DNA of 64,000 nt, from NCBI GenBank assembly GCA_037444845.1, contig JBBILQ010000007.1:8972-72971 (forward strand). Reading direction: 5' to 3'. This document shows positions 39,468 to 48,371 of this stretch, one piece after another. The stretch is from JARYMI01 sp037444845 (GTDB lineage: Bacteria > Acidobacteriota > Aminicenantia > Aminicenantales > UBA8522). A program made the translations under genes and the position numbers. A model generated the notes under the pieces. That model was not told the origin of the DNA. It was given only the letters and a program-made list of their open reading frames with translations, and did no database searches. Position 1 is the stretch's first letter, and each line of letters begins with the position of its first letter.

Positions 39468-41387
39468 CTACTTCTTCGGTTCGACCGCTTCCACCCGGCC
39501 GCCCAGATGTTTGCCCAAAAACTCCTCCATGGCCCGGTAGAAGTCAAACCGGTTTTCCTCGTTCCGGAACCCGTGACCTTCGTTATCCTTGACCATGTAA
39601 ACGACTTCGATGCCGCGTTTCTTCAAGGCTTCGACAATCTGGTCTGACTCGGCCTTGTTGACGCGCGGGTCGTTCGCTCCCTGTGCGACGAGCACGGGGA
39701 CCTTGATGTTGTCGGCATGGAAGACGGGGGAAACCTTCTCATAAAGCTCCTTATCCTTTTCCGGGTCGCCGATCATCTCGTAGAACATCTGCCGCATGGG
39801 CTCCCAGTAGGGTGGAATGGTCTTGATCAAAGTAAAAAGGTTCGAGACGCCTACATAGTCAACGCCGCAGGCGTAGAGGTCAGGCGTAAAAGCCAGCCCG
39901 GCGAGCGTCGCATACCCGCCGAACGAACCGCCGTAGATCCCAATCCGGTCGGGGTCTGCGATGCCCTGGTCGATCAGCCATTTGACGCCGTCTGTGATGT
40001 CATCCTGGATTTTGAGGCCCCACTGCTTGAACCCGGCCTCCCAGAACTTGCGGCCATAGCCTGTTGAGGTCCGGAAATTCACCTGGAGCACGGCATAGCC
40101 GCGGTTGGCCAGAAACTGGACTTCCGGGTTGTATTCCCAGACATCCCTGGCCCAGGGGCCGCCGTGAGGGTTGACCACAACCGGGAGTTTCTTTGGTTTC
40201 AGGCCCTGAGGGAGGGTGAGATAGCCGTGGATGGTCAAGCCGTCCCGGGAGGTGTAGGTGATGGGTTTCATCTCAGCGAGCTCCGTTTCGACCAGCCATG
40301 GCCCGACATCCGCGAGTTTCCGGAAATCCGAGGTCGTGCGGTCATAGAAATAATACGACCCAAGGGTTCTGTCGCTTCCCGCATAGACCAGGGTTTTCGT
40401 CTCATCCCTGCTCGTGTTGGTCAGGGTCACTTCATAGCCGGGAAGACGGGATTCGAGTTCCTGCTGAAGCTTGGCCCTCTCGTCGTCGAAAAAATGATAC
40501 TTCCGTTTGTCGGTGTAGAAAGAGACTCCAGTGATTATTTTTCGCTTGTCTGACCTGAGCAGGTTCTCGACATCCACATCAGGATGTTCATAAAGAAGCG
40601 TCGTCAGCTTCTTTTCCTTGACGTCGTATTCATAGACGGCCGTCTTGTCGCGGCCGATGTTCGAAGCCACGTAAAGATTCTTGTTGTCATAGGTAAAGAA
40701 CAGGGGCGCCAGCGTCTCCTTGAAGCTCGTCGTTACCAGCACCTCGAAATCATCCTTTTCTGTGTCCCTGCAGAGGATGCTCCGGTTGACGCCATCGGAG
40801 GTGACGGCCACACGGAGCTTTCCGGCATGATCTGTCTCCCAGCCGACGATATTTCCCGGATTCTGGGCGATCATCTCCATTTCACCCGTGAGCACGTTAA
40901 TCCGGTAAGCGTCGAAAAAGCGCGGATCCCTCTTGTTCATGCCGGCAAGGACATGGTCGTCGTCGTCCTTGAGGTCGTCAATGAGCTGCACCCGGACTTT
41001 CTCGAACGGCGTCAGGTCCTTTTCCTCGGAGCCGTCGATGTTCACCGCGTAGAGCCTGAAGTTCTCGTCTCCGCCCTTGTCCTGGACATAGGCGATCCGG
41101 CCGTTGCTGGCCCAGAAATAGCCGGCGATATCTCTCTCCGTGGCGCTGGTAATGCGCGTCACCTCGTCCTCTCCGATTTTCTGGACATGGACGTTCAGGC
41201 GCGCCTGCCAGGGTTTGAGAAACGCCAGGTACTGGCCATCGGGCGAGAGCCGGAAGGACACCGACTCCGGGTTTCGGAAAAAGTCCCTCATGGGGATAAT
41301 GCGCGGCAATTTCTCTCGAGGCGCGCAGGCCGTCAGGATCGCGATCAGACAGATTCCAACCGCCGCGACATAAAGGGATTTTCTCAT
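39468..41387 (-). CDS. S9 family prolyl oligopeptidase, lipoprotein
   Basis: A 639-residue exported peptidase. The ATG at 41387 has AAGGAGG upstream and gives a lipoprotein signal (MRKSLYVAA...ILTACAP). Residues about 40-380 form a beta-propeller that limits access; the C-terminal alpha/beta hydrolase domain has Ser488 in YGGSFGGYATLAG, Asp573 in GANDPRV and His605 in NEGHGF, the complete catalytic triad. It would release peptides from proteins or oligopeptides in the periplasm. It fits a peptide-using lifestyle, as do the M20, M24 and M29-type peptidases in the window. No operon partner is apparent. Confidence 0.94.
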   Translation of the reverse strand: MRKSLYVAAVGICLIAILTACAPREKLPRIIPMRDFFRNPESVSFRLSPDGQYLAFLKPWQARLNVHVQKIGEDEVTRITSATERDIAGYFWASNGRIAYVQDKGGDENFRLYAVNIDGSEEKDLTPFEKVRVQLIDDLKDDDDHVLAGMNKRDPRFFDAYRINVLTGEMEMIAQNPGNIVGWETDHAGKLRVAVTSDGVNRSILCRDTEKDDFEVLVTTSFKETLAPLFFTYDNKNLYVASNIGRDKTAVYEYDVKEKKLTTLLYEHPDVDVENLLRSDKRKIITGVSFYTDKRKYHFFDDERAKLQQELESRLPGYEVTLTNTSRDETKTLVYAGSDRTLGSYYFYDRTTSDFRKLADVGPWLVETELAEMKPITYTSRDGLTIHGYLTLPQGLKPKKLPVVVNPHGGPWARDVWEYNPEVQFLANRGYAVLQVNFRTSTGYGRKFWEAGFKQWGLKIQDDITDGVKWLIDQGIADPDRIGIYGGSFGGYATLAGLAFTPDLYACGVDYVGVSNLFTLIKTIPPYWEPMRQMFYEMIGDPEKDKELYEKVSPVFHADNIKVPVLVAQGANDPRVNKAESDQIVEALKKRGIEVVYMVKDNEGHGFRNEENRFDFYRAMEEFLGKHLGGRVEAVEPKK

Positions 41388-41545
41388 GGATGACCTCCTT
41401 GATGAATTTGCCAAAAAGCGAAACAGCTAATCATCGGGTAATCTGATGTCATGTTGACCTAAAAGATAACTGAGAATAGCTGGGAAGTCAAAGGGAAACA
41501 CGGCCGGGTTCCGCCCTTAATTTTACTGCGCATTCAATGAACCTG

Positions 41546-41884
41546 TCAGCGACGGAAGCGAGGAATCTCTGTCGGGATTCTGAACGAAATCTCGACAAGA
41601 CCGGCATACTGGCCGCCCATGTACCACGGCGCCTGATAGATGAGCCTCTTCACCCCGGCTTTCTCGATCGTGTAGACGTTCGTTTTCTGGTTGGTCAGGA
41701 TGTCCTTGAGCTTAGATCTCGCCGGCTCGGGATGGCAGTCGAGGACGTTTTTCCCGAGGAGTTTTTCTCCGCCGTCTTTCTCGAAATCTCTCGCCGCCTG
41801 CGAGTTCATTTCAATGATCGTCCCGTCCGTCTCACAGACGACGTTGGCAGCAGGGAGTTCCTCGATCCACGAATGTTGTTTCAT
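41546..41884 (-). CDS. PAS-domain protein
   Basis: A 112-residue single-domain protein with a PAS fold: ELPAANVVCETDGTIIEMN at the start, the AARDFEKDGGEKLLGKNVLDCHP middle, and YTIEKAGVKRLIYQAPW near the end. PAS domains bind small ligands or cofactors and transmit signals; there is no output domain here. A stand-alone PAS of this type may interact with a separate kinase. The conserved Cys in LDCHP could hold a cofactor. No ribosome site is obvious before the ATG. Confidence 0.75.
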   Translation of the reverse strand: MKQHSWIEELPAANVVCETDGTIIEMNSQAARDFEKDGGEKLLGKNVLDCHPEPARSKLKDILTNQKTNVYTIEKAGVKRLIYQAPWYMGGQYAGLVEISFRIPTEIPRFRR

Positions 41885-42030
41885 GCGCGATTCCGAGGCT
41901 CGTTTGGAATAAGCACGGCGTCCCCTGGATTATACCGCGAATTTTTCTGGAATGCTCTGCGGATTTTGAAAAAGTCGCCAATAATTTTTGTGCCTGAATT
42001 TGGATAGCCTGTTGAGGCCGGATCTTCCGG

Positions 42031-43656
42031 TCACATAGTCCGCGGCGTGCTCACTCCCGGGCGAGATTTGAGGAAATCCTCCCAGAGATCGCTGCGGACA
42101 AAAAGGACGAGAAGGACGTTCGGCCTTAATTCATAGTATTCCGGCCGATATACCGTATTTATAGACGGTTCGAGCGCCTTTGCTTCCTCGGCGGAGGCGA
42201 TGACCAGCGCGGGCCTATCAGAAAGGGTGATTTCACCAGCGTTTTGCCAATAACCCACGCTTTCGAACTTCCTTAGAGACCAGGGCAGGGGCCAGGTCTC
42301 ATAGGGGCCGGCGACCACCTTGATCGGCATTTTCTTGCCTTCGGGCCGCGCAGAGGCGATGCCTTCAACCCTCTCAACAAGCTTCATGTAACCAAAGCTG
42401 GTCTGGGCGTAAACATAGGGATTTCGGGGGTCAGCAGGGAAGACGAAATTGGCCCTGTAACTCTGCCAGCCTAAGTGGGAAAACCCCGCCGCTAAAAGAA
42501 GGATTGAGATGATGCGCCAGCCCTTCTTCTGGAAGATATCAAGTATCACGGCCGCTCCAGCGCCGGCGAGGAGAATGAACCCGAGATGGAAGGAAAGAAC
42601 GTTCCAGGGAGTCTTGTACGGAATAAAAGAGAACAGGGCCGTTGCGATAACCGTGTAAAAAAAGATGAACTTAAGGAAGGAACGGTCAGGATGGGAGCTC
42701 CGCCTGCGCCTGAAAGCGGCTGCGCTCCCTGCCAGAGCCAGGGCCAGAAGGAAAGCCTCGCTCCAGAGCGGTCCTCCCTTTAGCCTGGAAAAAGCGAGCG
42801 TCTTGAGATAGTAGGGCCATGGCTGAATATGGAAGGCGCTTTCTGTGGCCCGAACAAAATAAATCTTGAAGGAGAGAACAGAATCGATTACCCCTTTTGG
42901 GTTTTGAAAAAAGGACGAGAAAAGAAGGAAAATGACAAGGAGCGCTGCGCTGACGGCCAAAGCGAGATGGGAAAGACGTGGTCGATTTTCTTTCTTTCCT
43001 CGGTGTTCTTTTTCTGACTCTGGCGTGGAGATTTTTTTTATTCCCCCGTTTCTGTTCATTTTTTTCTGATGTATCGCCGTTATAAAGAATGCCGCGGCTG
43101 CGGTAGCGAAAGCGATGACCGAGGTTTCCTTGGTTGTGTACATCATCCCGGCGAAAAAGCCGGCGGCGAGCGCTGAGCCGACAGCGGGCCGCAGGATATA
43201 TTGCCAGAGCGAAGCGAGAAATCCGGTGAGGAAAAAGATGAGCAACGTTTCCTGGATGTAGAAGCGGCTAAAATAGACGAAGGCAGGCGAAACCGCCAGC
43301 CCGAGCGCACTCAACACGACAGCCGTCCGGCCGAGCGATGGCAAAAACAGAAGAAAAAGGAGCGTCATGCCGAGGCCAAAGCACGCGGGCACTAAACGCA
43401 TCGTTGTCTCGCTCTGGGAAGCCAGCGTTCCACCCGCTAAGAGGCGGGCAAAAGGCCAGGTCAGATAATACAGGCTGGGGCCATGATGATCTGTTCTGTC
43501 GTAGCGGTATTCTCCCTGCTCGAGGAGAGCGCCGAACTTAAGGGCCTGGTTGGCCTCGTCGTGGTGCATGGGCCTGAGCCCGAGAGCAGTTACCCGGAAG
43601 AGAAGCCCGGCCACAAACACCAGCGAGAAAAGCCAGAAAAAGGCCTTTTTGGTCAT
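42031..43656 (-). CDS. Agl23-like (TIGR03663) membrane glycosyltransferase
   Basis: A 541-residue integral membrane protein with about eleven helices, of the glycosyltransferase-39-like TIGR03663 family (flippase activity-associated protein Agl23). The catalytic-type Asp33-Glu34 in RPMHHDEANQALKFG lies in the first external loop, where GT-C enzymes bind the lipid-linked sugar. A charged, low-complexity segment (about residues 195-222, ESEKEHRGKKENRPR) splits the helices. Its start overlaps the end of the discoidin-like gene by four bases. Probably acts in surface glycan assembly; the sugar is unknown. Confidence 0.85.
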   Translation of the reverse strand: MTKKAFFWLFSLVFVAGLLFRVTALGLRPMHHDEANQALKFGALLEQGEYRYDRTDHHGPSLYYLTWPFARLLAGGTLASQSETTMRLVPACFGLGMTLLFLLFLPSLGRTAVVLSALGLAVSPAFVYFSRFYIQETLLIFFLTGFLASLWQYILRPAVGSALAAGFFAGMMYTTKETSVIAFATAAAAFFITAIHQKKMNRNGGIKKISTPESEKEHRGKKENRPRLSHLALAVSAALLVIFLLFSSFFQNPKGVIDSVLSFKIYFVRATESAFHIQPWPYYLKTLAFSRLKGGPLWSEAFLLALALAGSAAAFRRRRSSHPDRSFLKFIFFYTVIATALFSFIPYKTPWNVLSFHLGFILLAGAGAAVILDIFQKKGWRIISILLLAAGFSHLGWQSYRANFVFPADPRNPYVYAQTSFGYMKLVERVEGIASARPEGKKMPIKVVAGPYETWPLPWSLRKFESVGYWQNAGEITLSDRPALVIASAEEAKALEPSINTVYRPEYYELRPNVLLVLFVRSDLWEDFLKSRPGVSTPRTM

Positions 43657-44339
43657 CTCGATGGAGTGCCGTAAACCTCCACCTCGACGTAGTGGTTCAT
43701 GTCGTTGGCCGTATTCCCGTTTGACCAGAGCCGGACGTAGCGGGCCCTGACGCCTTTCGGGTCGAAAAGCTTTCCCTCATAAGTTTCGATGTATTCTTTA
43801 TCCCGGCCGACGCCCAGCCCGGAGCTGTTGTCGTGGTCGTTGTTGAACACGGTGATAACGCCGCTGATGAAGTCTTTATCATCGGACACAAGGACGATGA
43901 TGTCGCGGTAGACGCGGGCCTGGGTGTGGTAATGCCAGACGAGGATGGCGTGGAGGGGACAAGAATCCTTGAGGTCGATCTGGACGAACTGCTTCCCGGG
44001 GCCGAGCTCAACGAAATAGCCGTCCTCCCCTGATTTTTCACCGTCGGTGACAAAAGAGATCTCTCCGATGACCGGCTGCATGTCGCTCGAGGACACAGGC
44101 CTATTCAGGCTGAGGAGCTTTGTCCCGGCGGGAACAGAAAAAGGCCCTCTGGGTCTGCCGGTGATCCTTTCCAGGTTCGCGCTCTGGATGTTCCTGGGCG
44201 TTCCGATGAACATCGGCTTGGGAAGCTTGAGCTTGAGTTCTTCCTTCCCCAGGTCTTGAACGACAGGGGAGGAAGGGATCACGGCCGCGCTGATCAGCAC
44301 AAAGGTAAGTCCGATGACAGGCGCGATTTTTCTTTTCAT
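43653..44339 (-). CDS. Exported discoidin-like protein
   Basis: A 228-residue protein with a signal peptide (MKRKIAPVIGLTFVLISAAV). The ATG at 44339 has AAAGGAG upstream. The mature part resembles F5/8 type C (discoidin) jelly-rolls: EDGYFVELGPGKQFVQIDL, HAILVWHYHTQARVYRDIIV, VSDDKDFISGV, and a final RYVRLWSNGNTANDMNHYVE with EVYG. Such domains bind glycans. It is translationally coupled (four-base overlap) to the Agl23-like gene downstream and lies 89 bases from the apbE stop, so it may end the large minus-strand operon or begin its own. Confidence 0.78.
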   Translation of the reverse strand: MKRKIAPVIGLTFVLISAAVIPSSPVVQDLGKEELKLKLPKPMFIGTPRNIQSANLERITGRPRGPFSVPAGTKLLSLNRPVSSSDMQPVIGEISFVTDGEKSGEDGYFVELGPGKQFVQIDLKDSCPLHAILVWHYHTQARVYRDIIVLVSDDKDFISGVITVFNNDHDNSSGLGVGRDKEYIETYEGKLFDPKGVRARYVRLWSNGNTANDMNHYVEVEVYGTPSR

Positions 44340-44428
44340 GGTTAACTCCTTTCCCATGAGTCCTGAGTGGGTGATGTCTGATTGCCTCTTTCCCATTTTC
44401 ACTCTCGATGGAGAAAAGACATAAGAAA

Positions 44429-45331
44429 TTATACAAGAATTTCTTTATTAAAAACACAGCAGGCCCGGGCATTTGTGATGACCAACGCCCAGACCTCGCG
44501 ATGCCCGTTGCAGTACCGTCCGATCTCTTCCAGGCTCATGACCATAAAGGCTGTGGAGAGCGCATCCGCCGCGGCCGCCCGGGGATGGGAGACCCAGGCG
44601 GCCAAATACCGGTCGGCCGGATGGCCTGTCCTCGGGTCAACGATGTGAGCGCCCTTGACTTCTTTTCCTGAGCCGCTTAGGGCTCGATTCTTGAGGAAAA
44701 GGCGCATGTTCGGGCCGGCAAAACCCCGGGCCGCGCCAGCGCCGACCGGCCAGCCCTCCTCATCCGGCTTCAGGTCAGGAGCATCGCCGACAGCCAACAC
44801 TGTGCTCGTGCCGCTGTGAAGGAGGACCCGGTCAATGTCCCAGTGGATGAGGGTCTCAACAGCCCGGTCAAGGGCATATCCCTTGCCGATGCCGCCGAGG
44901 TCAAGGTCGAACCAGGCCTCGCCTTGTTCGATTGGCGCCGGCTCTAAGGCCAGGTTGAAGCCGTTAGAGGAAGAGAATATCATTCTCGGCGCTTCTTCTT
45001 CGGTTTGCCTCCTTGATTTTAGTAGAGAGCGGAAGTTGATATCGAAAGCGCCGCCCGTCTCCAGGCGGATTTTTTCGGCGGCCGTCAAGCATTCGAACGT
45101 TTCGACGCCTATCCTCATTGATTCTCCGGGTTTGAGCCGGTTGATCTGGCTGACCTCGCTTGAGGCATTGAACCGGCTGAACAGGCCTTCCAGCCTTTCT
45201 ACCTCGGCGAAAACAGCCTGGACGGCCTGCCGGGCATAACTCATTTCGCAGCCCGCGACCAGCGCCTCGAACGTCGTTCCCATGGCGTGGTGAGCAAAAC
45301 GGCCGACGGCTGTTTCTTCTAAATCAGTCAC
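44429..45331 (-). CDS. apbE: FAD:protein FMN transferase ApbE
   Basis: A 300-residue ApbE, which transfers FMN from FAD to a Thr or Ser in target proteins, usually outside the cytoplasm. Family features are ETGGAFDINFRSLL, DLGGIGKGYALDRAVE, the metal-binding HIVDPRTGHPADRY and DALSTAFMVM. No signal peptide is evident at the chosen ATG, which overlaps the cytochrome b gene by four bases; the enzyme may act inside or be anchored by a partner. Neither the cytochrome b nor the heptaheme cytochrome shows the usual flavinylation motif (S/T-G-A-S/T), so the target is probably elsewhere. Confidence 0.92.
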   Translation of the reverse strand: MTDLEETAVGRFAHHAMGTTFEALVAGCEMSYARQAVQAVFAEVERLEGLFSRFNASSEVSQINRLKPGESMRIGVETFECLTAAEKIRLETGGAFDINFRSLLKSRRQTEEEAPRMIFSSSNGFNLALEPAPIEQGEAWFDLDLGGIGKGYALDRAVETLIHWDIDRVLLHSGTSTVLAVGDAPDLKPDEEGWPVGAGAARGFAGPNMRLFLKNRALSGSGKEVKGAHIVDPRTGHPADRYLAAWVSHPRAAAADALSTAFMVMSLEEIGRYCNGHREVWALVITNARACCVFNKEILV

Positions 45332-46005
45332 GATTTTTGCCGCGAAATTGCCTGATCCAGGAGAAGCATGGCCGAAAGAAGGGCGACAAGCCCGCTGTAC
45401 CTGTGGACTCCGATGATGTCAACCTGCGCCTCGAACGCAAAATAGGGGAGCATAGAAAAGAGCGCCGTCAAACCGAGGGAGAGTCCGGATAAGATAAAAA
45501 GCCAGAAAAGAAGCGACGTCAAGAGCGGGGATGGGATGTTTTTCATGGAGGAGCTCAGCGATCCGGCTGATTGTTCAGGCAAAACAAAGGGGATGTAGTC
45601 TTTGGCTCGCAGGACAGTCAGCACGGCCAGGCCGAGGACGAAGATTCCTCCGAGGCTGACATGGAGGAGAAGAGCCAGGCCGAAAAGGCCGCGCGGGCTG
45701 AGAAGAGAGAACCCAAACCCGCTGGCCGCAAGATAAATGAAGCTGAAGATAACACCGGACAGGGTCCATTTTTGCCAGGGCCGTGGATAGCAAAACAGCC
45801 AGCCGAGATAAAACGACCGAGCTGCAACCCATCCCTCGCGCTTTAAGAACCTGGAGAAAGCCCGGCCGAGCCAGGAGAAGTAAGATGTTAGTCGAGGGAA
45901 AAACGGTTTGTTTTTTAGGCTGCCCGTTTCTTTGAAGCGGTTATAGGTCAAGAATGCCGCCAAACTCAAGCCGGCCGCAATCGAGATGATACGGAATGCT
46001 GTCAT
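45328..46005 (-). CDS. Membrane cytochrome b-like subunit
   Basis: A 225-residue membrane protein with five predicted helices (about residues 3-22, 82-104, 107-133, 160-185, 198-219). Histidines suited to bind heme b are in LLHVSLGGIF (helix 3) and IIGVHRYSGL (helix 5). It does not match a named family that I can state with confidence; it resembles small cytochrome b561/DUF4405-like quinone-linked subunits. Four-base overlaps with the heptaheme cytochrome gene upstream and apbE downstream show tight coupling, so it probably passes electrons between the quinone pool and the cytochrome. Confidence 0.7.
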   Translation of the reverse strand: MTAFRIISIAAGLSLAAFLTYNRFKETGSLKNKPFFPRLTSYFSWLGRAFSRFLKREGWVAARSFYLGWLFCYPRPWQKWTLSGVIFSFIYLAASGFGFSLLSPRGLFGLALLLHVSLGGIFVLGLAVLTVLRAKDYIPFVLPEQSAGSLSSSMKNIPSPLLTSLLFWLFILSGLSLGLTALFSMLPYFAFEAQVDIIGVHRYSGLVALLSAMLLLDQAISRQKS

Positions 46006-48371
46006 TCTTGCTTGCTTCTTTCTATGAGTCCCGAGGCCCGGGCCATGCCGAGAAGGAACAAAAGCAGGACGACTGACCCAAGCACTAAGATAGAAACGAA
46101 AAGAATTGCCTTGAATAGAGGCCGCACAGCGAATGATAAACCGAAAAACATCTGGTAAGCCCTGGCCAGGCCCGAGAAGGAGCCGGCAGAGACGACTTTG
46201 ACGCGGGATGTCTGGAGTGGCCCAGTCCCTCTGGCTTTGCGGAAAAGAAACGGAGAGTTAACCTTATGGCAGTCGCTGCATCCGTTGATGCCCAGGGATT
46301 GGCGGGCCGGCCTGACTTCGTGAGCCAGGGGCCAGGTCACGGCACTGGCCGCAGGATTATCGAAGGCGTCGAGCTTTCCGTCTTTATCGAGAGCGAACAT
46401 CTTGCCGCCTGAAACGTAAACAAAGGCTGCTTTTTCACCGGGGTCTGATTGTCCTGTCTCCCGGGACAGGGCTTTGAGCACGAGCTCAACCTGTTCTTCA
46501 GTTAAGGTCTGCTCTGTTCCGACGAGTCGGCTGATTGTCCTCTGCTCAAGTTCCGGGATGAGGGGATGGAATTTTCCATCGACAAGCCAGACTAACTGCG
46601 GCGCTGCCGTGGGCGGCCCCGGGTGGACTGATTTTTCAACGGATGTCTCAACAACCTGGTAAAGGGAGTCCCGGTTAAGGAGAGCCGGCTTACCCGGAGC
46701 ATCGGGAAGGCCGGTCAGAACGTCAAGAACCCTGAAAATCCAGGCCTCGACATCTGGGTCGAGCGGCTCGGCCGCCGGGTCAAAATCAGGAACAAGAGGC
46801 GCGACCGATCCTTCTTTTTTGACCGCCCAGACAAGCTCTTTTGTCTGCAGACCAGCGGAGCTTTCGCTGAGGCTCAGGCCGCCGTCGAGGGTCAATTCAT
46901 AAATCTTACCTTCGAGGACGAGCACCGCTTTTTCATCCGGGTCGAGCTCAAGGGTCAGGGCGTTGAGGATTCTCGCCGCCCCGAGCTCTGGATGAAGGAT
47001 TGCCCCTGCTGAAGCCAGAACCCTTTCAGGGTGGAGCGGTTGAAGCTTGCCGGCCTTTCGCTCCGCCCAGAAAGCCGGCCAGAACAGACGGCGCGGTGTG
47101 AGCTTGCCCCGCTCATCGCGGACATAGACCGGCTGAAGGATAGCCGGCAGGTCAGTGTGCCAGCGAGCGACACCGTAGATTCCCAGCCGGTTGGCCCGGG
47201 AAGTCCGGACCCGTGTGAGGTCGTTTTCCGGCCACGGCCCGGAATGGCAAACCGTGCAGGAGAGGCGTTTGAAATGGACGGCCGGAAACCCCTTGTGCCG
47301 CGGGAAGGGAGCGCCCAGCCGGCCGGCCAGCTTCTTTTTGCCTCCAGCCGGGTCGCCGCCCAGATGACAGCCGGAGCAGGTAAAAATGTCTTCGGAAAGG
47401 AGGGGGTTGTTGTCTTTCTCGCCCTCGTAGCCCCTGATCATGGCATGGCTGAGGTCATTGCGGTGACAGCTCACGCAGCGGAGACCCGCTGCCGTGTGGA
47501 CATCGGCGTCGAATTCATATTTTTTCATCGCCGCCGGCGTCACCGAGTGACAGGAGAGGCAGCGTGAGTCGGCGGGCTCGCGCGTGATGTCGAGAAATGC
47601 CTGGTGTTTGCTGTCGAAAAGCGCGCGGTCATAGCGGACAAAAGGCGGCACAGCCCATTCCGTATCGTCAGGGTTTGGGCCGTCGATGATGTCCCAGGTC
47701 GGGCCGAGGCGCGAGGCCATTCCTCCGACCTCGCCCAGCCCGGCCGCTGCCGTGGCGGCCCAGCGGAAATTCTGGCGAAGGATCTGCTTGGCCCACTCGC
47801 TCGGGCTTTGTTTGTTCGAGACGTTATGGCAACCCAAGCAATTGATTTCCACCTTGCCAGAGACATTCCATCGGGAGGGGGGGGTTACCTCGGCGTTAGG
47901 CGGCTCGGCGATACCGCCGCCAGTTAGGTGCCGGCCGAAAAGGAGCGTGAAATCCCAGGCGGAAAGCCCGATTTCTTCAGGATGCCATGTGCCCGGCCAT
48001 TTATGGAATGAGAGAGGAAGGAGGGTTCCGGTTTTCTCGTTGACCCAGACCCAGGGCTCTCCCGGCCGGCCGGTTGCCGCCGGGCTGGCGGCCATGAAAT
48101 GGAGACCTTGACTGATGATGCTGTAGTCGTGGCAGGGAGCGCAGGTAAAACGCGAGGAGAAGGGCAACGGGTGGGATTCTGTGGGGACGATGACCTGGTC
48201 GAACTCATCCTTGAGCAGGATGAGATGGACAGGAGTCGCCCTGTTCCCATCCCAGGCCTGCTTCTTCTGTTCCTCAGCCAGAAGCATGGAACGAACGGAA
48301 AAAACAAAACTTATTATAAATAGAGGAATAATAAGTTTGATAAACATTCTTCCGGAGGATTGCGATTTCAT
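46002..48371 (-). CDS. Heptaheme membrane-anchored cytochrome c
   Basis: A 789-residue c-type cytochrome. A signal peptide (about residues 10-32) is followed by seven CxxCH heme sites at 77-81, 178-182, 271-275, 299-303, 332-336, 372-376 and 698-702. The six N-terminal hemes form one domain. A heme-free region (about 400-690) has beta-strand pairs such as AVLVLEGKIYELTLDGG and FVYVSGGKMFALDKDGK. The seventh heme lies before a membrane helix (754-774). It probably faces the periplasm and carries electrons. Its start overlaps the stop of the Tat-dehydrogenase gene, and its stop overlaps the cytochrome b start. I do not recognise a named family. Confidence 0.9.
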   Translation of the reverse strand: MKSQSSGRMFIKLIIPLFIISFVFSVRSMLLAEEQKKQAWDGNRATPVHLILLKDEFDQVIVPTESHPLPFSSRFTCAPCHDYSIISQGLHFMAASPAATGRPGEPWVWVNEKTGTLLPLSFHKWPGTWHPEEIGLSAWDFTLLFGRHLTGGGIAEPPNAEVTPPSRWNVSGKVEINCLGCHNVSNKQSPSEWAKQILRQNFRWAATAAAGLGEVGGMASRLGPTWDIIDGPNPDDTEWAVPPFVRYDRALFDSKHQAFLDITREPADSRCLSCHSVTPAAMKKYEFDADVHTAAGLRCVSCHRNDLSHAMIRGYEGEKDNNPLLSEDIFTCSGCHLGGDPAGGKKKLAGRLGAPFPRHKGFPAVHFKRLSCTVCHSGPWPENDLTRVRTSRANRLGIYGVARWHTDLPAILQPVYVRDERGKLTPRRLFWPAFWAERKAGKLQPLHPERVLASAGAILHPELGAARILNALTLELDPDEKAVLVLEGKIYELTLDGGLSLSESSAGLQTKELVWAVKKEGSVAPLVPDFDPAAEPLDPDVEAWIFRVLDVLTGLPDAPGKPALLNRDSLYQVVETSVEKSVHPGPPTAAPQLVWLVDGKFHPLIPELEQRTISRLVGTEQTLTEEQVELVLKALSRETGQSDPGEKAAFVYVSGGKMFALDKDGKLDAFDNPAASAVTWPLAHEVRPARQSLGINGCSDCHKVNSPFLFRKARGTGPLQTSRVKVVSAGSFSGLARAYQMFFGLSFAVRPLFKAILFVSILVLGSVVLLLFLLGMARASGLIERSKQE

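Noticed and set aside
40584..41393. A 269-codon plus-strand frame
   Set aside because: Antisense to the S9 peptidase N-terminal propeller; not protein-like.
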